DNA from: Stappia stellulata DSM 5886
GTDB taxonomy: Bacteria > Pseudomonadota > Alphaproteobacteria > Rhizobiales > Stappiaceae
NCBI RefSeq assembly: GCF_000423705.1
Contig: NZ_AUIM01000004.1
Location: 434,001 to 498,000, forward strand
Length of the DNA stretch: 64,000 nucleotides
Reading direction: 5' to 3'
Position numbers and translations under genes: made by a program. The notes below the pieces were generated by a model, which made no database searches, was not told the DNA's origin, and saw only the letters and a list, made by a program, of their open reading frames with translations. Below, in pieces: positions 1 through 9,485 of the stretch (position 1 is its first letter; each line of letters begins with the position of its first letter).

Positions 1-939
1 GAACGCATGCTGCGTGGCGCGTTCGGCGATAGCAACGCCCTGTACGCCCACCGCGAAGCGGGCCGAGGTCATCATCACGAACATATATTCCAGTCCGCGA
101 TTTTCCTCACCAACGAGGAAACCGGTTGCGCCCTCGTAATTCAGCACCGCCGTCGGGCTGGCGCGAACGCCGAGCTTGTGTTCGAGACTGCCACAGGTGA
201 CCGCATTGCGCTCGCCGGGAGCGCCATCGGGCTCCGGCAGGAATTTCGGCACCACGAACAGGCTCAGCCCGCGCGCGCCAGCCGGTGCGCCAGGGGTGCG
301 GGCCAGAACCAGGTGAACGATGTTCTCGCTGAGGTCATGCTCGCCGTAGGTGATGAAGATCTTGGTCCCGGACACCGCGTAGGTGCCATCCTCCCGGCGG
401 GTGGCGCTGGTGCGGATGCGCGCCAGATCGCTCCCGGCCTGCGGCTCGGTCAGGTTCATGGTTCCGGTCCAGCGCCCGGATATCAGCTTTTCGAGGTAGA
501 GCGCCTGCTGCTCCGGCGAGCCGTTGACCGACAGCGCATCGATGGCCCCGTCCGTCAGCAGCAGACAGAGGCCAAAGCTCATGTCGGCGGCGTTGACGAT
601 TTCCGTCGCCGCCGCACCGGCCGCACGAGGCAGCCCCATTCCACCGAACTCGACCGGGTGTGAAAGGCTCTGCCAGCCGGTTTCAACGAACCTCTCGTAG
701 GCCGCGCCGTACCCGTCGGGCATGACCACCCGTCCCTCGCTCAGACGTGCCCCCGCCACATCCCCCGCCTGTGCCAGCGGGGCGACCACACCGGTGCAGA
801 ACCGGTCGAAGGCGTCGAGTGCGGCCCGGATGTCGCCGTGATCAATACCGGCATAGCGCGGCAGGGCGCCGACCTCGGGCCATTGCGACAAGTGCAGGAT
901 ATTGAACATGATGTCATCTATCGGTGCCTGGCAGATCAT
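1..939 (-). CDS. Acyl-CoA dehydrogenase, N-terminal 313 residues (runs off left edge)
   Basis: FAD-dependent acyl-CoA dehydrogenase, which introduces the alpha,beta double bond in beta-oxidation of an acyl-CoA. The minus strand stays open from 939 to base 1. The protein begins MICQAPIDDIMFNILHL, the usual short N-terminal extension of the larger (about 590 residue) acyl-CoA dehydrogenases. It continues with the substrate/FAD signature MNLTEPQAGSDLARI and with GTKIFITYGEHD. The start at 939 is chosen over the inner ATG at 909 because GGAG lies a few bases upstream and the extension matches the family. About half the protein and its catalytic base lie outside the window. It is divergent from the AraC-type regulator. 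The substrate is not readable from sequence, but the neighbouring beta-oxidation genes suggest it belongs to the same catabolic set. Confidence 0.88.
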   Translation of the reverse strand, partial: MICQAPIDDIMFNILHLSQWPEVGALPRYAGIDHGDIRAALDAFDRFCTGVVAPLAQAGDVAGARLSEGRVVMPDGYGAAYERFVETGWQSLSHPVEFGGMGLPRAAGAAATEIVNAADMSFGLCLLLTDGAIDALSVNGSPEQQALYLEKLISGRWTGTMNLTEPQAGSDLARIRTSATRREDGTYAVSGTKIFITYGEHDLSENIVHLVLARTPGAPAGARGLSLFVVPKFLPEPDGAPGERNAVTCGSLEHKLGVRASPTAVLNYEGATGFLVGEENRGLEYMFVMMTSARFAVGVQGVAIAERATQHAF

Positions 940-1055
940 CCCACCCCCTCCCCGCTCTGTTGTTATGTGACACCTATTCCGCTTAAAATGCCGCCTCAAC
1001 GTCATCGAATGACATTTTCATTTCCAAAAGTGACAAAGGCCGCACCGCAATTGCC
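940..1055. promoter_or_regulatory. Divergent promoter region, acyl-CoA dehydrogenase / AraC regulator
   Basis: This 116-bp AT-richer gap separates two divergent genes. On the plus strand TTGTTA (960-965) is followed after 17 bases by TTAAAA (983-988), a plausible -35/-10 pair for the regulator. Two loosely similar elements of the form TGACA followed by ATTCC or ATTTCC lie near 968 and 1010 and could be AraC-type half sites. This is pattern reading only. Confidence 0.35.
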
Positions 1056-2096
1056 ATGACAGCCACCTTGGATCCCGTCAGCCCCACAACCGTCTCGCGC
1101 CGCCTGATCTCAGACTGGCTGGAGGCGTTGCGCAGGTGTTGTTCGAAGGTGCAGATGCGCGCGCTGCTGCAGCGCTCGGGGCTGGAAGAAATGCCCGCCC
1201 ACCCTGACGCCCGAGTGACCCTGGACCAGATTGTCCTTCTCTATCAGATCGCCGCCGTCGAGAGCGGGGATGAGATGATGGGACTGTGGAGCCGTCCCAT
1301 CCGTGCGCGCGCGCTGCAGCACCTTCTCACCACCGTGCTGGAGGCCGATACGCTGCCCTCCGCCCTTTATCGGTTCTCGACCTTCTGGAATCTCCTGCTC
1401 GATGATTTCCGCTTCGAACTGGAGCAGGACGGGGACCGGATCACCCTCTCGCTGGTGCCGATTGGCAATCAGCAGGTTCAGCGTTTCGGCCATCTCCTGA
1501 TCCTGAAGCTGGCGCATGGGCTGGTTTCCTGGCTCGCCGGGTATGAGGTCCCAGTGCGCTCCATTGGCTTTGTCTTTGCCCGGCCCGATTTTTCCGAGGA
1601 TTACGCCGTGATCTTTCCAGCGCGGGTTGATTTCGAAGCCCCGCGCTCTGAGATCTCGTTCGACGCCGCCGCCCTTGGTCCGCCGCTGACGCGCAGCAAG
1701 TCCGAATTGGTCGAGTTCGTGACGCGGGCGCCGAGAGACTGGATCTTCACGCGCTACCGCGAACATGCACAGTCGCTGCGCGTGCGTGAGTTTCTGTACC
1801 GAGCGGATTGGGAGGCATGCCGGCTGGCCGATGCTGCCGCATCGTTCGGGATGACACCGCGAACCCTGATGCGGCGCCTTGATCACGAAAAGACATCCTT
1901 CCAGGCGATCAAGGATAGCCTGCGTCGTGACATCGCCATGCGCGAACTTCTGAAAGCAGAAAAAAGCGTCGAGCAAATTTCAGAGGACCTCGGGTTCTCT
2001 TCCTCCGCCAATTTTCACAAGGCATTTCGTAGATGGACGGGAGAAAGTCCCGGCATGTTTCGCCGAACCAAGTCGCCCTGTTCCGCTTCAAGCTGA
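1056..2096 (+). CDS. AraC family transcriptional regulator (arabinose-binding-like sensor domain)
   Basis: A 346-residue DNA-binding regulator. Residues about 25-215 resemble the ligand-sensing N-terminal domain found in OruR/ArgR-type AraC regulators. The C-terminal 100 residues carry the two helix-turn-helix units: LADAAASFGMTPRTLMRRL, then VEQISEDLGFSSSANFHKAF, with the family end RWTGESPGMFRR. The ATG at 1056 is the first start after the promoter-like sequence. It is divergent from the acyl-CoA dehydrogenase and faces the end of the beta-oxidation operon, so it probably controls one or both. The effector is unknown. Confidence 0.88.
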   Translation: MTATLDPVSPTTVSRRLISDWLEALRRCCSKVQMRALLQRSGLEEMPAHPDARVTLDQIVLLYQIAAVESGDEMMGLWSRPIRARALQHLLTTVLEADTLPSALYRFSTFWNLLLDDFRFELEQDGDRITLSLVPIGNQQVQRFGHLLILKLAHGLVSWLAGYEVPVRSIGFVFARPDFSEDYAVIFPARVDFEAPRSEISFDAAALGPPLTRSKSELVEFVTRAPRDWIFTRYREHAQSLRVREFLYRADWEACRLADAAASFGMTPRTLMRRLDHEKTSFQAIKDSLRRDIAMRELLKAEKSVEQISEDLGFSSSANFHKAFRRWTGESPGMFRRTKSPCSASS

Positions 2097-2469
2097 GCCT
2101 TCGCGAGAAACGCCACAGGCGATAGCCGGACAAACAGGGGCGCACCGGCCCGCCGGTTGTTCGGCGCTAGTTTGCAATTGAACAGGCAGGCGGCGCTTTT
2201 CATGATCCGGCAAGACGGTACCTCCCCCCTTGGAATGGAGGGCGGTTGAAAGCGTCCGGCCTGAACAAGGCGGGCGGGTCTCACGCATGGCCGACCTGCG
2301 TGCCCGTATCCGTTGAGGTTTTCTCGAAAGGGGATCTGGTTGCCTGCTGGGTACGCAACGAAAGCGCGCAGACTTTGACCGAAAGCGACCGCGCAATGCG
2401 GTTCGCCAGGTTCGGTTGGCGATGGACCAGCCACCGCCAACCGAGATACACTGGAGGCTGCGCGCGGGG
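2097..2469. other. Intergenic region between convergent araC-type gene and hydratase/dehydrogenase gene
   Basis: No convincing gene was seen in these 373 bases; the short open frames here lack ribosome sites and recognisable products. The only clear structure is the inverted repeat at 2412-2444. A small ACCGGC-CC-GCCGGT palindrome lies near 2147-2160. Confidence 0.6.
2412..2444. repeat. Perfect 10-bp inverted repeat
   Basis: TCGGTTGGCG (2412-2421) and CGCCAACCGA (2435-2444) are separated by 13 bases. The hairpin lies 25 bases past the stop of the minus-strand bifunctional gene, where a transcript end would be expected. No T-tract follows on either strand, so it is not a canonical intrinsic terminator. 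It could stabilise a 3' end. Confidence 0.55.
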
Positions 2470-4434
2470 TTAAACCCGCCCGGCCAGGAACATCGGCCCG
2501 CCTTTGTGCCGGGGGAAGCCGTAGCCAAGGATCATCGTCACATCGATGTCGGTGGGGCCTTCGGCGATGCCCTCATCGAGCACGGCCTGGGCCTCCGCCT
2601 GCATCAGCGACATGATGCGTGCGACGATATCGGCCTCACTGAAATCGCGCCGGGCAATGCCAAGGCGTTCGCTTTCCTCAAGGATGATCCCCTCGACCAG
2701 CGGATCGGGCACCGGCTTGCCATCCTCATAGTGGTACCAGCCGGCGTCGGTCTTGCGTCCGAAACGGCCCATCTCGCACAGGCGATCGGCAATCCGCGAA
2801 TAGCGCTCATCCGCCGGACGGGTCGCAGCACGGCGCTTGCGCATGGCCCAGGCGACATCGAGCCCGGCCATGTCCTGCACCGCGTAAATGCCCATGGCAA
2901 AGCCAAAGCCGCGCATGGCCGCATCGATCTGCCAGGGCAGCGCGCCCTCTTCCAGCATGAAGTCGCATTCGCGGCGATAGGCGCTCATGATGCGGTTGCC
3001 AATGAAACCGTCGCAGACCCCGGCGACCACCGGCGTCTTGCGCAAACGCTTGGCCAGCGCACCGGCCGTCGCCAGCGCCCGGTCCGACACCCTGTCGGTG
3101 CGTACCACTTCCAAGAGCTTCATCACATGGGCCGGCGAGAAGAAATGCAGCCCGATCACCCGCTCCGGACGGGCAGTGCGGATTGCCAGCGCATTGACGT
3201 CAAGATAGGAGGTGTTGCTGGCAAGGATCGCGTCCGGCGCCATGATCGCATCGAGACGGGCGAAGACCTCGGTCTTGACGTCCATGTCCTCGAACACCGC
3301 CTCGATCACCAGTTCGCACGGCGTAAGGGCGGCATAGTCGCTGCCCGTTTCCAGCCGCCCGGAGGCATCGGCCAGACCGGCATCGTCGAGCAGGCCGCGC
3401 TTGTGGCTTCCGTCCAGAATCCCCGTAACGCGCCCTGCTGCGGCGGCACAACTCGCCTCATCCCGCTCGATCAGGCTGACGCGCGATCCCGACAGCAAAA
3501 GGGCTGCAGCAATGCCCGCGCCCATGGTGCCGCCACCGATGACGCCCACATGGGCAAGATCGGCGGGTGCGGCGTCGGCCGCCTTCAGGCTGGCACCGGC
3601 GCGGCGCTCCGAGAAGAAGACATGCCGCAGCGCGGCGGCTTCGTCGCTCGCCGACAGACGCAGGAAGCGCGCACGCTCCTTGGTCAGCGCCTCGCGCGCC
3701 GGCAATGTCGCCGCATCGCGCAGCGCGGCCAGGGCCTCCAGCGGAGACACCTGCCCGCGCGATTTCTTGCGCAGGCGCTCGGCAGCAGCGTCCCACTCAG
3801 CGTCCGACAGCGGGGCGACCGGATCCCGATCCAGCAGCGGCGCCGGGCGCCCCTCGGCGGCAAGCGCACGAGCACGCTCCGTCGCCGCATCCAGCAGGTC
3901 GTCGCCGGCCACCGTATCGACCAGTCCGGTCTTCATTGCCTTTTCAGCGCTGACCGGCTTGCCGGTGGTGATCATGTCCAGCGCATCGGCACCTGCGATC
4001 AGGCGCGGTAGACGCACGGTGCCGCCGGCCCCCGGGACGATCCCCAGCGTGACCTCGGGCAAGCCGAGCTTGGCGCCGGGCGCGGCAACCCGTCCATGAC
4101 AGCCGAGGGCAATTTCCAGCCCGCCGCCAAGCGCCGCGCCCTTGATCGCAGCGACCCACGGCACACGGCTGGCTTCGATGGCAGCGATCACATCGGGCAG
4201 ATGCGGTTCGCGCGGCGGTTTGCCCAGCTCGGTGATGTCGGCACCGGCAACGAAGGTCCGCCCGGCGCAGGCGAGGACGACGGCGGCAACCTCCGGCATC
4301 GCCTCGATACGCGTTACGGCTTCAAGCAGCCCGGCGCGGACCGCCTGGGAGGTGGCGTTGACCGGCGGATTGTCGATGGTGACGATCGTCAGATCGCCCT
4401 TTTGGGAAATGGTGACGGGATCGCTCAGCTTCAT
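2470..4434 (-). CDS. Bifunctional enoyl-CoA hydratase / 3-hydroxyacyl-CoA dehydrogenase (FadJ/EHHADH-like)
   Basis: A 654-residue multifunctional beta-oxidation enzyme. The N-terminal crotonase domain (about 1-190) has an oxyanion-hole region with the segment GAALGGGLEIALGCHGRVA. The NAD-binding domain starts near residue 295 with VGVIGGGTMGAGIAAALLL. The 3-hydroxyacyl-CoA dehydrogenase domain carries LHFFSPAHVMKLLEVV and a duplicated C-terminal helical domain containing GFGFAMGIYAVQDMAGLD. The start at 4434 overlaps the thiolase stop (TGATG), indicating translational coupling; a longer open frame upstream is out of context. It is shorter than FadB (about 715) and resembles the peroxisomal-type enzyme. 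It would hydrate and oxidise the enoyl-CoA before thiolysis. Confidence 0.92.
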   Translation of the reverse strand: MKLSDPVTISQKGDLTIVTIDNPPVNATSQAVRAGLLEAVTRIEAMPEVAAVVLACAGRTFVAGADITELGKPPREPHLPDVIAAIEASRVPWVAAIKGAALGGGLEIALGCHGRVAAPGAKLGLPEVTLGIVPGAGGTVRLPRLIAGADALDMITTGKPVSAEKAMKTGLVDTVAGDDLLDAATERARALAAEGRPAPLLDRDPVAPLSDAEWDAAAERLRKKSRGQVSPLEALAALRDAATLPAREALTKERARFLRLSASDEAAALRHVFFSERRAGASLKAADAAPADLAHVGVIGGGTMGAGIAAALLLSGSRVSLIERDEASCAAAAGRVTGILDGSHKRGLLDDAGLADASGRLETGSDYAALTPCELVIEAVFEDMDVKTEVFARLDAIMAPDAILASNTSYLDVNALAIRTARPERVIGLHFFSPAHVMKLLEVVRTDRVSDRALATAGALAKRLRKTPVVAGVCDGFIGNRIMSAYRRECDFMLEEGALPWQIDAAMRGFGFAMGIYAVQDMAGLDVAWAMRKRRAATRPADERYSRIADRLCEMGRFGRKTDAGWYHYEDGKPVPDPLVEGIILEESERLGIARRDFSEADIVARIMSLMQAEAQAVLDEGIAEGPTDIDVTMILGYGFPRHKGGPMFLAGRV

Positions 4435-5636
4435 CACACGCGCTCCATCAGAAGGGCAATGCCCTGGCCGACGCCGATGCACATGGTGCAAAGGGCGAGC
4501 CGTGCATCGCAATATTGCAGTTCCTGGGACGCCGTCAGCGCCAGCCGCGCGCCCGACATGCCAAGCGGATGACCAAGAGCGATGGCGCCGCCGTTGGGGT
4601 TCACATGCTCCGCGTCATCGGGCAGCCCGAGATGCCGGGTCACCGCCAGCGCCTGTGCAGCGAAGGCCTCATTCAGCTCGATCAGGTCGATGTCGTCGAT
4701 CTTGTAGCCGGTCCGTGCCAAAAGCCGCTCGGTCGCCGGGGCAGGCCCGAAGCCCATGATGCGCGGGGCAACGCCGGCGCTGGCCGCACCAACAATGCGG
4801 GCACGCGGCGTGAGGCCGTATTTCTTCACCGCCTCCGCGGAGGCGACGATCAGCGCGGCCGCCCCGTCATTGACGCCAGAGGCATTGCCCGCCGTCACCG
4901 ATCCGCCGGCGCGAAAGGGCGTGCGCAGAGCGGCGAGTTTTTCAAGGCTGGTCTCGCGGGGGTGCTCGTCATGCTCGACGATCACCGGATCCCCCTTGCG
5001 CTGCGGCACGGACACCGGCGCAATTTCCTGCGCGAAGCGGCCGGCGCTGCGCGCCGTGACGGCCCGCTGCTGCGACCGGAAGGCAAACGCGTCCTGGTCT
5101 TCGCGGGAGATGCCGAAATCCTCGGCCACGTTCTCGGCGGTCTCGGGCATGGAATCGACGCCGTAACGCTCTTTCATCAGCTTATTGACGAAGCGCCAGC
5201 CGATGGTGGTGTCATGCACCTCGGCGGCGCGGCTGAAGGCGCTTGTGGCCTTGGGCATGACAAACGGCGCCCGGCTCATGCTTTCCACACCGCCGGCGAT
5301 CATCAGCTCGGCTTCGCCTGCCTTGATGGCACGGGCGGCGGTCGCCACCGCATCAAGCCCGGAGCCGCACAGCCGGTTCATGGTGGTTCCGGACACGCTT
5401 TCGGGCAGCCCGGCCAGGAGTGCGGACATGCGCGCCACGTTGCGATTGTCTTCGCCGGCCTGGTTGGCGCAGCCCATGATCACATCGTCGATGGCATCCG
5501 GCGCGAGCCCGGGCACCTTTTCCATCAGCGCGCGCAGCACGCCGGCCAGAAGATCGTCGGGCCGCATCGAGGACAGCGCTCCGCCATACCGGCCGATCGG
5601 GGTTCTCAAACCTTCGCAGAGAAAGGCATCCGTCAT
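4434..5636 (-). CDS. Acetyl-CoA acyltransferase, 3-oxoadipyl-CoA thiolase-like (PcaF/PaaJ type)
   Basis: A 400-residue thiolase II that would cleave a 3-oxoacyl-CoA with CoA. The nucleophile is Cys90 in [10 protein letters not shown]. The catalytic His356 lies in [11 protein letters not shown] and Cys386 in [10 protein letters not shown]. The stretches [14 protein letters not shown] and [16 protein letters not shown] are typical of PcaF/PaaJ rather than of acetoacetyl-CoA thiolases. It overlaps the upstream hydratase by 4 bases (ATGA) and the downstream dehydrogenase by 1. PcaF/PaaJ enzymes end the beta-ketoadipate and phenylacetate pathways, but no ring-processing genes are visible here, so the actual substrate is uncertain. 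Confidence 0.9.
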   Translation of the reverse strand: MTDAFLCEGLRTPIGRYGGALSSMRPDDLLAGVLRALMEKVPGLAPDAIDDVIMGCANQAGEDNRNVARMSALLAGLPESVSGTTMNRLCGSGLDAVATAARAIKAGEAELMIAGGVESMSRAPFVMPKATSAFSRAAEVHDTTIGWRFVNKLMKERYGVDSMPETAENVAEDFGISREDQDAFAFRSQQRAVTARSAGRFAQEIAPVSVPQRKGDPVIVEHDEHPRETSLEKLAALRTPFRAGGSVTAGNASGVNDGAAALIVASAEAVKKYGLTPRARIVGAASAGVAPRIMGFGPAPATERLLARTGYKIDDIDLIELNEAFAAQALAVTRHLGLPDDAEHVNPNGGAIALGHPLGMSGARLALTASQELQYCDARLALCTMCIGVGQGIALLMERV

Positions 5637-6457
5637 TTTGAGTGCTCCGCTTCGTCATGCGCCCCGGCAAAGCAAGGCTTGCGTTTTTCCAGGAAGGCGA
5701 GAACGCCTTCGGCGTAATCCGGGCTCCGGCCCGCCTGCCCCTGATAGCCGCGCTCCAGCTCAAGCTGGTCGTCGAGCGGCTGATCGGCGGCGGCGCGGAT
5801 GGCGTTTCGGGTCAGGCGCAGTGCCTGCGCCGGGCCGCGCGCCAGTTGCGCGGTCAGGTTTTCGGCCTCAGTGGCCAGATCCTCGCCCGGCACGGCCCGC
5901 CAGATCAGGCCCCAATCGGCGGCCTCGCGTCCGCTCAACCGGCCGCCGGTGAGCGCCAGCCCCATGGCCCGCGCCTCGCCCAGGCGGCGGGTCAGCGTCC
6001 AACTGGTGCCGGCATCCGGCACCAGCCCGATGCGGGAAAAGCCGATGGCCAGGGGCGCGTCCTCGCCAGCGAGCGTGATGTCACAGGCAAGCGCAATGCC
6101 GATCCCGGCGCCGGCCGCCACACCATTGACGGCGCAGGTCACCGGCTTGTCGAACTCGCGAATGCGCCGCACCAGGGTGTTGTAGTAGCGCCCGACGGAG
6201 TCGGAGAGATCGGGCGGTCCGTCCATCTTGCGCGGATCGCGGTCGCGCAGGTCCTGCCCGGCGCAAAAGCCCCGGCCCGATCCAGTGATCAGCACCGCGC
6301 GGCAAGCGGGATCCGCCTCCGCCCGCGCCAGCCCCCCCATCAGCCCGGCATGCATGTCCGGGGTGAAGGCATTGAGCGTTTTCGGGCGGTTCAGCGTCAG
6401 CTTTGCATAGCCATCGCCCGCGTCGTAAACGACCGATGGCTCCGTCTGGTCAGTCAT
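5633..6457 (-). CDS. Enoyl-CoA hydratase/isomerase, PaaG-like
   Basis: A 274-residue crotonase-fold enzyme. It shows the oxyanion-hole blocks [12 protein letters not shown] and [16 protein letters not shown], then [14 protein letters not shown], where the acidic residue expected of PaaG-type isomerases is present. PaaG converts the ring-epoxide of phenylacetyl-CoA to an oxepin-CoA or isomerises dehydroadipyl-CoA; related proteins act as ordinary hydratases. The ATG at 6457, preceded by AAGAGGA, is chosen over an upstream in-frame start because the protein then begins where the family does. The 3' end overlaps the thiolase by ATGA. Substrate unproven. Confidence 0.85.
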   Translation of the reverse strand: MTDQTEPSVVYDAGDGYAKLTLNRPKTLNAFTPDMHAGLMGGLARAEADPACRAVLITGSGRGFCAGQDLRDRDPRKMDGPPDLSDSVGRYYNTLVRRIREFDKPVTCAVNGVAAGAGIGIALACDITLAGEDAPLAIGFSRIGLVPDAGTSWTLTRRLGEARAMGLALTGGRLSGREAADWGLIWRAVPGEDLATEAENLTAQLARGPAQALRLTRNAIRAAADQPLDDQLELERGYQGQAGRSPDYAEGVLAFLEKRKPCFAGAHDEAEHSK

Positions 6458-6553
6458 GGGTGTGCAGTCCTCTTGCCGGAGAGCCCGGCGTTTACGGCAA
6501 TGCGAAAAGGTGTGGGGCCGGCGCAACCGCAAGGGGCCACGCCGACAAGAGGG

Positions 6554-7474
6554 TCAGCTGGCCAGATGCGCAAGCAAGGCGCTCAGCTTGCGATCCCGTT
6601 CCCGTTGCAAGGTGTCGAGATCCCTGCCCCCGGCCTCTTCCTCGACACCGCGCACGAGCGTGTCGGTCATCGCGGCAAGATCCGGCGTGCGGAAATCGTT
6701 CCAGCGCTTCTGGATCCCGGGGCCGAGCTGCTCCACGAAATGGCGCAGGCCGCCCTGTCCTCCGCCGAGGTGAAAGGCCATGTGCGGGCCGACCACCGAC
6801 CAGCGCGGGCCAAGGCAGTTGACCACCGCCTTGTCGACCTGTTCGACCGAGGCAATGCCATCCTCGACACAGGCCACCGCCTCCCGCCACAGGGCCGCCT
6901 GAAGGCGGTTGACCAGATGGCCGGGGGCTTCCCTTTGCAAGGTCACAGCCACATGCCCGACCCGCTCATAAAAGCGGGCGGCGGCATCCACCGCCTCAGG
7001 TGCGGTACGCGGTCCCGGCACCACCTCGACCAGCGGCATCAGGTAGACCGGGTGAAAGGGGTGACCGACAACCGTCCGTTCGGGGGCGGAAAGTGCCTCC
7101 TGGAACTGACCGAGCATCAGGCCCGAGGTGCTGGTGGAAATAATCACCTCAGCGGGCGCGGCCCGATCCAGGCGGCCAAGGACATCGGCCTTGATCGACT
7201 GGCGTTCCGGCACGTTCTCCTGAATGAAATCGGCACCGGCGGCCGCCCCCTCGAGGGTGTCATGCAGGCTGATCTGCATCGCCTCGGCAGCCTCGCCGTG
7301 TCCGCCCTCGACCAGAAGCTGCCGGATCGTTTCCGGCAGCGCTTCGCGCTGTGACGCGTCGGGATCGAAGGCTCGCACCGGCAGTCCGGCGGCGGCGAAC
7401 CGGGCGGCCCAGCCGGTACCGATCGTCCCGAGGCCGATCACGGCCACGGTTTGGATCATATCGGGATCACGCAT
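6554..7474 (-). CDS. 3-hydroxyacyl-CoA dehydrogenase family protein, L-carnitine dehydrogenase-like
   Basis: A 306-residue NAD-dependent dehydrogenase. The Rossmann motif GLGTIGTGW is at residues 14-22. Further on come ISTSTSGLML, then GHPFHPVYLMPLVEVVPG with a catalytic-type His, and GPRWSVVGPHMAFHLGGGQG near residue 230. These blocks match L-carnitine 3-dehydrogenases and relatives better than ordinary HBDH enzymes. Such enzymes oxidise a 3-hydroxy acid to the 3-oxo acid, often without CoA. The start is one base after the permease stop, with a GGGGAGG ribosome site inside the permease end; MIQ at 7459 is a weaker alternative. Its nearness to a BKACE gene fits oxidation followed by keto-acid cleavage. 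Confidence 0.82.
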   Translation of the reverse strand: MRDPDMIQTVAVIGLGTIGTGWAARFAAAGLPVRAFDPDASQREALPETIRQLLVEGGHGEAAEAMQISLHDTLEGAAAGADFIQENVPERQSIKADVLGRLDRAAPAEVIISTSTSGLMLGQFQEALSAPERTVVGHPFHPVYLMPLVEVVPGPRTAPEAVDAAARFYERVGHVAVTLQREAPGHLVNRLQAALWREAVACVEDGIASVEQVDKAVVNCLGPRWSVVGPHMAFHLGGGQGGLRHFVEQLGPGIQKRWNDFRTPDLAAMTDTLVRGVEEEAGGRDLDTLQRERDRKLSALLAHLAS

Positions 7475-7475
7475 T

Positions 7476-9485
7476 CTACGCCCCCTCCCCTGCACGCTCC
7501 GGCCCGGCACGCTCGGGAAAGACCCAGGCAAACCCGATGGCGACAACTGCAGCCGCCACGGCAACAGCCAGCACCAGCTGCGACGACACCCCGCCAACGC
7601 CGCCCGGATAGAGCAGGCAAAGGCCGGACACGAGCATCAGGATCTGGGCAACCAAGCCAGCGACGCCGCGTCCCAGGGAGCCGAAGCCGACCAGATAGCG
7701 CTGGGTGCCGGCGGAGATGAAGAAGACACCGACGACGGCGGTTCCCAAGATGTAGGCGATCTCCAGCGGCGTTCCCTTCAGGATCAGCGCCGGATTGAGC
7801 ACGAAGAAGAACGGCACGAAGTAGATGATGCTGCCGAGCCGCATGGAGGTCAGGCCGGTCCGCATCGGGCTGGCGCCGGCAATGCTGGCCGCAGTGAAGG
7901 ACCCGAGCGCAACAGGCGGGGTGATGAACGACAGCATGCCCCAGTAGAGGATGAACAAATGCACCGCCAGCGGATCGAGACCGGCGGAGACAAGCCCCGG
8001 CGCCAGAATGATCGCAAGGAACACATAGGCGGCGGTCACCGTCATGCCCATTCCGAGGAGGAAGCTGGTGATCGCGCCCATCAGAAGCATCAGCACCGCG
8101 CTGCCACCGGCCAGAACGATCAGATCCGTGGCCAGAGTTCCGGCCAGACCGGTGACGACCAGCGCACCGATGATCAGGCCGATACCGGTCAGGATCGCGG
8201 TCAACTCCACCAGCGTGCGGCCGATGTCATAGATCAGATTGGTGGCGGCGGACCAGTTCAACCGCTTGCCGAAAATCTGATTGACCACCAGCAAAACGAC
8301 GGTTGCATAGAACGGCGCCGCAGCCTCCTGCTTCAGGAACAGAAGCATCCACATCAACAGCGCGAAGGCGAAGATGTGATGCCACCCCCCTTTCAGGGCG
8401 TCGCGCACCCGGGGCAGTTCCGCGCGCGGAATGCCCTTCAGCTTGCGACGGGCCGAATAGGCGTCGATCTGAAGGAACAGCGCCAGATAGTAGAGCACCG
8501 AGGGAATGATCGCGGCGATCACCACGTCGGAATACGGAATTTGCAGGAACGAGGCCATGATGAAGGCCGTCGCGCCCATGATCGGCGGCATCAAGACCGC
8601 ACCGGTCGAGGCACAGGCCTCCACGGCGGCGGCGTGTTCCTTGTCAAAGCCGGTCTTGCGCATTGCCGGGATCGACATGGCGCCGGTGGTCAGCACGTTG
8701 GTGATGACACTGCCGCTCATCGACCCCAGAAGGCCACTGGAAAAGATCGAGACCTTGGCCGCGCCCCCGCGCACGGTGCCCAGGATCGCGAAGGACAGAT
8801 CCATGAACACCTTGCCGGCACCGGTCGCCTGCAGGGCCGCGCCGAAGATAATGAAGCCGACGACAAGTCCGCCAAAGGCCTGCATCGGAATACCGAAGGC
8901 GCTTTCGCTGGAAAAGGCGTAGAAACCGGCAGCCGTCTCCGGCTCCTGCGGGAATCCCTGGATGGGTCCGGGAAGCAGATCCGCGACGAGCGGATAGAGC
9001 GAGAAAGTCGCAACGATGATGCCGAGCGCCGTGCCACCGGCCCGGCGGCTGGCCTCGATCAGAAGAAGCCAGAACAACCCTGCGACGATCTGGGCCGAGA
9101 CCGGAGCCACGTACTCCCAGCCGGCCATGACGATGGTTTCGCTGTTGAAGTTGAAGAACAGCAGAATGCCCGCCGCCACCAGTGCCAGCGCAACATCGTA
9201 TAGCGGCACCCTGTCGCGCGGAGCAGAAGCGCTCCCCGGGGCGACGATGAAGATGAACGGAAGGATGAAGAGCGCAAGCAGATAGAGGAAGGACGACCCC
9301 ACCAGCGTATAGCCAATCAGAAATTGCAGATTGAACAGCTGGTTGACGACAACCCCCACCGCAGCGATCGTGGCGAGGACCAGAACGACGCGCCAAGTCC
9401 CGGTCAGAGTCCGGTAGCGGAGAGACTCCGCTACCGTATCGTTCCGTTCCTCAGTCGAGGGCGCATCGACGCCCGTCGTTGTCAT
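7476..9485 (-). CDS. TRAP transporter permease, fused small and large subunits (TAXI type)
   Basis: A 669-residue inner-membrane protein made of a DctQ-like 4-helix part fused to a DctM-like multi-helix part, the usual form in TAXI-TRAP systems. Hydrophobic segments run from about residue 30 to 650. Conserved DctM blocks include GSMSGSVITNVLTTGAMSIP and MPPIMGATAFIMASFL, and GSFTAASIAGASPMRTG near the C-terminus. It should import an organic acid with a sodium or proton gradient, using the TAXI binding protein encoded just upstream, with which it overlaps by 4 bases. Lies in the presumed operon with the dehydrogenase and beta-oxidation genes. Confidence 0.93.
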   Translation of the reverse strand: MTTTGVDAPSTEERNDTVAESLRYRTLTGTWRVVLVLATIAAVGVVVNQLFNLQFLIGYTLVGSSFLYLLALFILPFIFIVAPGSASAPRDRVPLYDVALALVAAGILLFFNFNSETIVMAGWEYVAPVSAQIVAGLFWLLLIEASRRAGGTALGIIVATFSLYPLVADLLPGPIQGFPQEPETAAGFYAFSSESAFGIPMQAFGGLVVGFIIFGAALQATGAGKVFMDLSFAILGTVRGGAAKVSIFSSGLLGSMSGSVITNVLTTGAMSIPAMRKTGFDKEHAAAVEACASTGAVLMPPIMGATAFIMASFLQIPYSDVVIAAIIPSVLYYLALFLQIDAYSARRKLKGIPRAELPRVRDALKGGWHHIFAFALLMWMLLFLKQEAAAPFYATVVLLVVNQIFGKRLNWSAATNLIYDIGRTLVELTAILTGIGLIIGALVVTGLAGTLATDLIVLAGGSAVLMLLMGAITSFLLGMGMTVTAAYVFLAIILAPGLVSAGLDPLAVHLFILYWGMLSFITPPVALGSFTAASIAGASPMRTGLTSMRLGSIIYFVPFFFVLNPALILKGTPLEIAYILGTAVVGVFFISAGTQRYLVGFGSLGRGVAGLVAQILMLVSGLCLLYPGGVGGVSSQLVLAVAVAAAVVAIGFAWVFPERAGPERAGEGA

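Noticed and set aside
7-663. A plus-strand open frame at the left edge
   Set aside because: The opposite strand encodes a clear acyl-CoA dehydrogenase that continues past the window edge.
2400-2416. Second GTTC pair resembling a LexA box
   Set aside because: Spacing between the GTTC elements is 5 bases, not 7, and no gene starts suitably beside it.
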